DNA of 64,000 nucleotides from Schistosoma haematobium (taxonomy: Eukaryota; Platyhelminthes; Trematoda; Strigeidida; Schistosomatidae). The first letter of the stretch is position 1, and every line of letters begins with the position of its first letter. A program made the position numbers and the translations under genes. Shown piece after piece: positions 61,556-64,000 of the stretch. Below the pieces are notes generated by a model. That model was not told where the DNA came from. It searched no databases and worked only from the letters and a program-made list of their open reading frames with translations. The stretch lies in assembly GCF_000699445.3 (NCBI RefSeq), contig NC_067201.1:25249033-25313032 (forward strand), read 5' to 3'.

Positions 61556-61940
61556 ACTTTTGTGTAACTCTAATTATTGAATAACGTTTGGTTAAATGGG
61601 GAGTTGGCTTACTCGCCATCTCCACTGCGCGTCGTTTTGCTTTGTTCTATTCCATTCACTTCATATACAAAATATATGTATTCAAAAGTCCATTCTCGTC
61701 ATTTGACTTATCTAAATCCGTTATTGACTAACGCGATTTAATTCTATGATTATATACGAGGATAGGCGATAACAAACATTCATACGATCTAAATGGTATC
61801 AAATGTCGGGGCACTAAAGAAGAGAGCCCTTTCGACAACATCGTTCGATCAAAATGACGACAAAATCACGGGCCCCACAAAAAAACGTATTACACGTTGA
61901 GAATTATCCGACTTGGTTGAACGAAATCGATAATTCTTAA
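61556..61940 (+). mobile_element. 5' end of an LTR retroelement: LTR end, primer site, gag start
   Basis: TGGTATCAAATGTCGGGG at 61795 looks like a decayed primer-binding site after an LTR-like stretch. A 28-codon ORF at 61854-61940 begins MTTKSRAPQKNV and ends NEIDNS, in the position of a gag start. The rest of the element is absent. Confidence 0.4.
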
Positions 61941-63618
61941 AAATTTTATCGATTCAATTCTTTGTTCGTTATTTTCCCAAAACTGATTACTAACCTAGCT
62001 GAGATAATTATTATATAAGTATGTCACTGAGAAAACTTCTATGATTCTATGTACATAGATAAGTAAATGAATACAAATGCCTTCTGAAAACAAACCAGCT
62101 TCATAGGCGTTTATTTAAATTGAAAACTTGTGAGTAGACACAGTATTCAAATGTCATCTACTGTGTAATGGGAGTATTGTCCAAGTCATTTGCGTTTGAT
62201 GTACGTGTTTATTTTTCATGGATTTGCATGAAACAAACGGTCATATGAAGAATAATTAGTTTGCTAATGAAACAGTTTCACTCACTGACATACCCAACGA
62301 CCTGAAACATAAAATACAATCGCAGCTATAACAAAATCAGTGGAAAGAATCACAGTATATATTAGAATTGACAGGAAATGATCAGCTAATCGTGTTCGGA
62401 TTGCAGTTTCAATTAATATGGAAGAAGTAAACAAAACTTCTTATTACTATGTGAGTGAATAGTTGAGATCGAGCTATTCAGAACATTCGTTGTTCACTTA
62501 TGTATTAGAAGAGCATTTGTAATATATATTATCTCTGTCAATTATGAATGTTGAAGAAATAATTTGATTACTGTCTCGTGTTTCCAATTAGTTGTTCTAT
62601 TCAATCTAGATGGTCTGACTGAATATAACTTTGACTAAGGGATGATGGCAACACTAAATAAAATGAGGCTTGTAGTTTAACAATAACATGTAGTTTAAAA
62701 AATTAAGACAAGCACCATACAGTCTAGAAAAGGTGAACTATGGTTTATTTCGAATTGTAATAAAGGTTGTAGGATTGTTTTGAATAGCAAGGCTTATACG
62801 AATGGTAAAGTTATCGTTATTCAGTTAGTATACATGTCCGACTGTATATTTGACAATGAGTGACTGACAGCTAACACTAGTTTCCAGAATTCATTATCCG
62901 TGCATAATTCGATATTTCGATTCAACACCAATCATATTTTCACCATTGTCGTTGAAATACTTGAATTAAAGTAATAATAAGTTGATAATTTGAAACCAAT
63001 TGACTGACCTTATGCCAAAACATCATTTCTATGTGTCATGCTGTCCGAGTATCAGAATGAGAATGGATTACAAGTATACTAGGTCATATCATTCTCCTGT
63101 TAAATGAAAGATTCTATGCATATGCTGGATTGATATAATGAGTTGATTCTAAATCTGTGTTAATGAAATGGTTAGCGAAGAGTTCTCTTCTCTTATTTTA
63201 TGTCTGAATGGGTATATTCCGTTTCATGAAATAGTTATCTCTGCTCTACAGGCTCTTCGTCATTATAAATGTCAACCAGCATCGAACTTAATTCGATATC
63301 ACTAAATAAAATGCATCAAACAATCTTATAATAAATATCATGTAATACGTTTACACAACTCAAAGCCTAGTTGTCAAGTTATGTAACACTTAGACCATTC
63401 AATGACATTCACGCATAAGATAAAGTAACTCACTTTTACTAACACATTTTCCATAGATTAATGTTTAATATTAAAAATGTGATTGGAATATAAAATGAGA
63501 TATGACATGAAAATGTTCTGTACTACATCACTGAATGGTTTTATGAGATGACCTTGCTATGAAATAGAAGTATAATGCTGTTTAACTTTAGTTAAAGTTC
63601 AGATGTGTTTTATTCTCT

Positions 63619-63620
<2 letters not shown>
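61941..63620. other. No feature seen
   Basis: AT-rich sequence without recognisable coding or repeat structure. Confidence 0.35.
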
Positions 63621-63651
<31 letters not shown>

Positions 63652-63667
63652 CATTATTATTATTATC
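63621..63667 (+). repeat. (TTA)n microsatellite
   Basis: About 15 TTA/ATT triplets with one TCA interruption, directly upstream of a SINE. Confidence 0.9.
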
Positions 63668-63699
63668 GGAATTACTAATCGCCAAAATCCGTCTACTAA

Positions 63700-63885
63700 T
63701 GTAATGTGGAATCCAGGACGCGCGTTTCTTTATGTTTGAGACTCGTTGGGTGGATGTACTTGCTTGTGACGTAAGGCAGTATTGAGACGACTCGCATGTA
63801 TGATCCACATCTATGAATAAGAGACTGATCGATTACAGTCCTGAACATCAATCGGAAGAAGGAAACAAACAACAATACAAAAGCG
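63700..63885 (-). repeat. Sm-alpha-like SINE (family A), decayed
   Basis: Minus strand shows CCAACGA instead of CTGACGA, and stem II GTCT no longer pairs. GAAACGCGCGTC is intact. The simple repeat beside it may be its tail region. Confidence 0.7.
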
Positions 63886-64000
63886 GCATTCGTTCCAGCA
63901 AACACTCTGTAATGAACATTATCTTACTAGTTGTTGTTTTCTGAGCAATTATTTCAATCATTTATCATTTCTTCAAACATTTTGATCAACACATCTGAAA

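Noticed and set aside
63621..63667. CRISPR-like or other regular array
   Set aside because: It is a simple TTA microsatellite; no spaced direct repeats of CRISPR type occur anywhere in the window.

Overview
Organism. The window is AT-rich eukaryotic DNA with no operons, no long intact ORFs and many decayed transposable elements. Several element types together point to a schistosome blood fluke (Schistosoma or a close relative): tRNA-headed SINEs of the Sm-alpha type carrying hammerhead-ribozyme motifs, Penelope-like elements with a GIY-YIG nuclease, Ty3/gypsy fragments, RTE/SR2-like LINE tails, and a micro-exon gene (MEG). The species cannot be fixed from the window. The repeat density and inverted duplications would suit a sex-limited (W) or heterochromatic region, but that is inference.

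Main find. Bases 2575-9031 and 14746-21203 are the two arms of a near-perfect 6.46 kb inverted repeat around a 5.7 kb spacer. Each arm holds one complete, previously hidden micro-exon gene: TATA box, a 61-nt signal-peptide exon, micro-exons of 10, 21, 22, 30, 18 and 6 nt, a 192-nt terminal exon and an ATTAAA signal. All junctions are GT/AG, and the frame stays open to a 119-residue secreted protein. The two genes are divergent (minus strand on the left, plus strand on the right). Decayed relatives with conserved micro-exon lengths lie at 35.1-38.9 kb and 56.6-58.3 kb.

Layout. 0-23.3 kb: outer repeat, left arm, spacer (gypsy integrase relic, SINEs, segment X with an LTR-like insertion, LINE relic), right arm, then segments Y' and X'. 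23.3-26.8 kb: a 5'-truncated Penelope-like element with a deleted CsRn1-like gypsy element inserted in it, then a solo LTR. 26.9-33.2 kb: a foldback element, an RT-less chimeric gypsy element (minus), segment D with a small secreted ORF, SINEs. 33.4-38.9 kb: older pieces of the arm unit mixed with gypsy and SINE insertions. 39-43.9 kb: LTR-derived sequence around a gamma-tubulin complex component 3 (TUBGCP3) pseudogene that keeps a 39-nt intron, then a solo LTR. 44.1-48.7 kb: an older inverted copy of the D/chimeric-gypsy block between LINE C-terminal relics. 49.0-58.6 kb: a diverged X-Y-A copy of the arm unit, interrupted by a Penelope-like element with 12-bp target-site duplications; the empty site is at about 2.7 kb. 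58.6-64 kb: LINE tail, SINE/gypsy composite, a gag-start relic, otherwise mostly featureless AT-rich DNA.

Almost everything except the MEG pair and possibly the small ORFs of segment D is transposon-derived or broken. The window reads as several copies of one ancestral unit, duplicated in both orientations at different times, with one recent inverted pair kept nearly identical, probably by gene conversion. All comparisons were done by eye.
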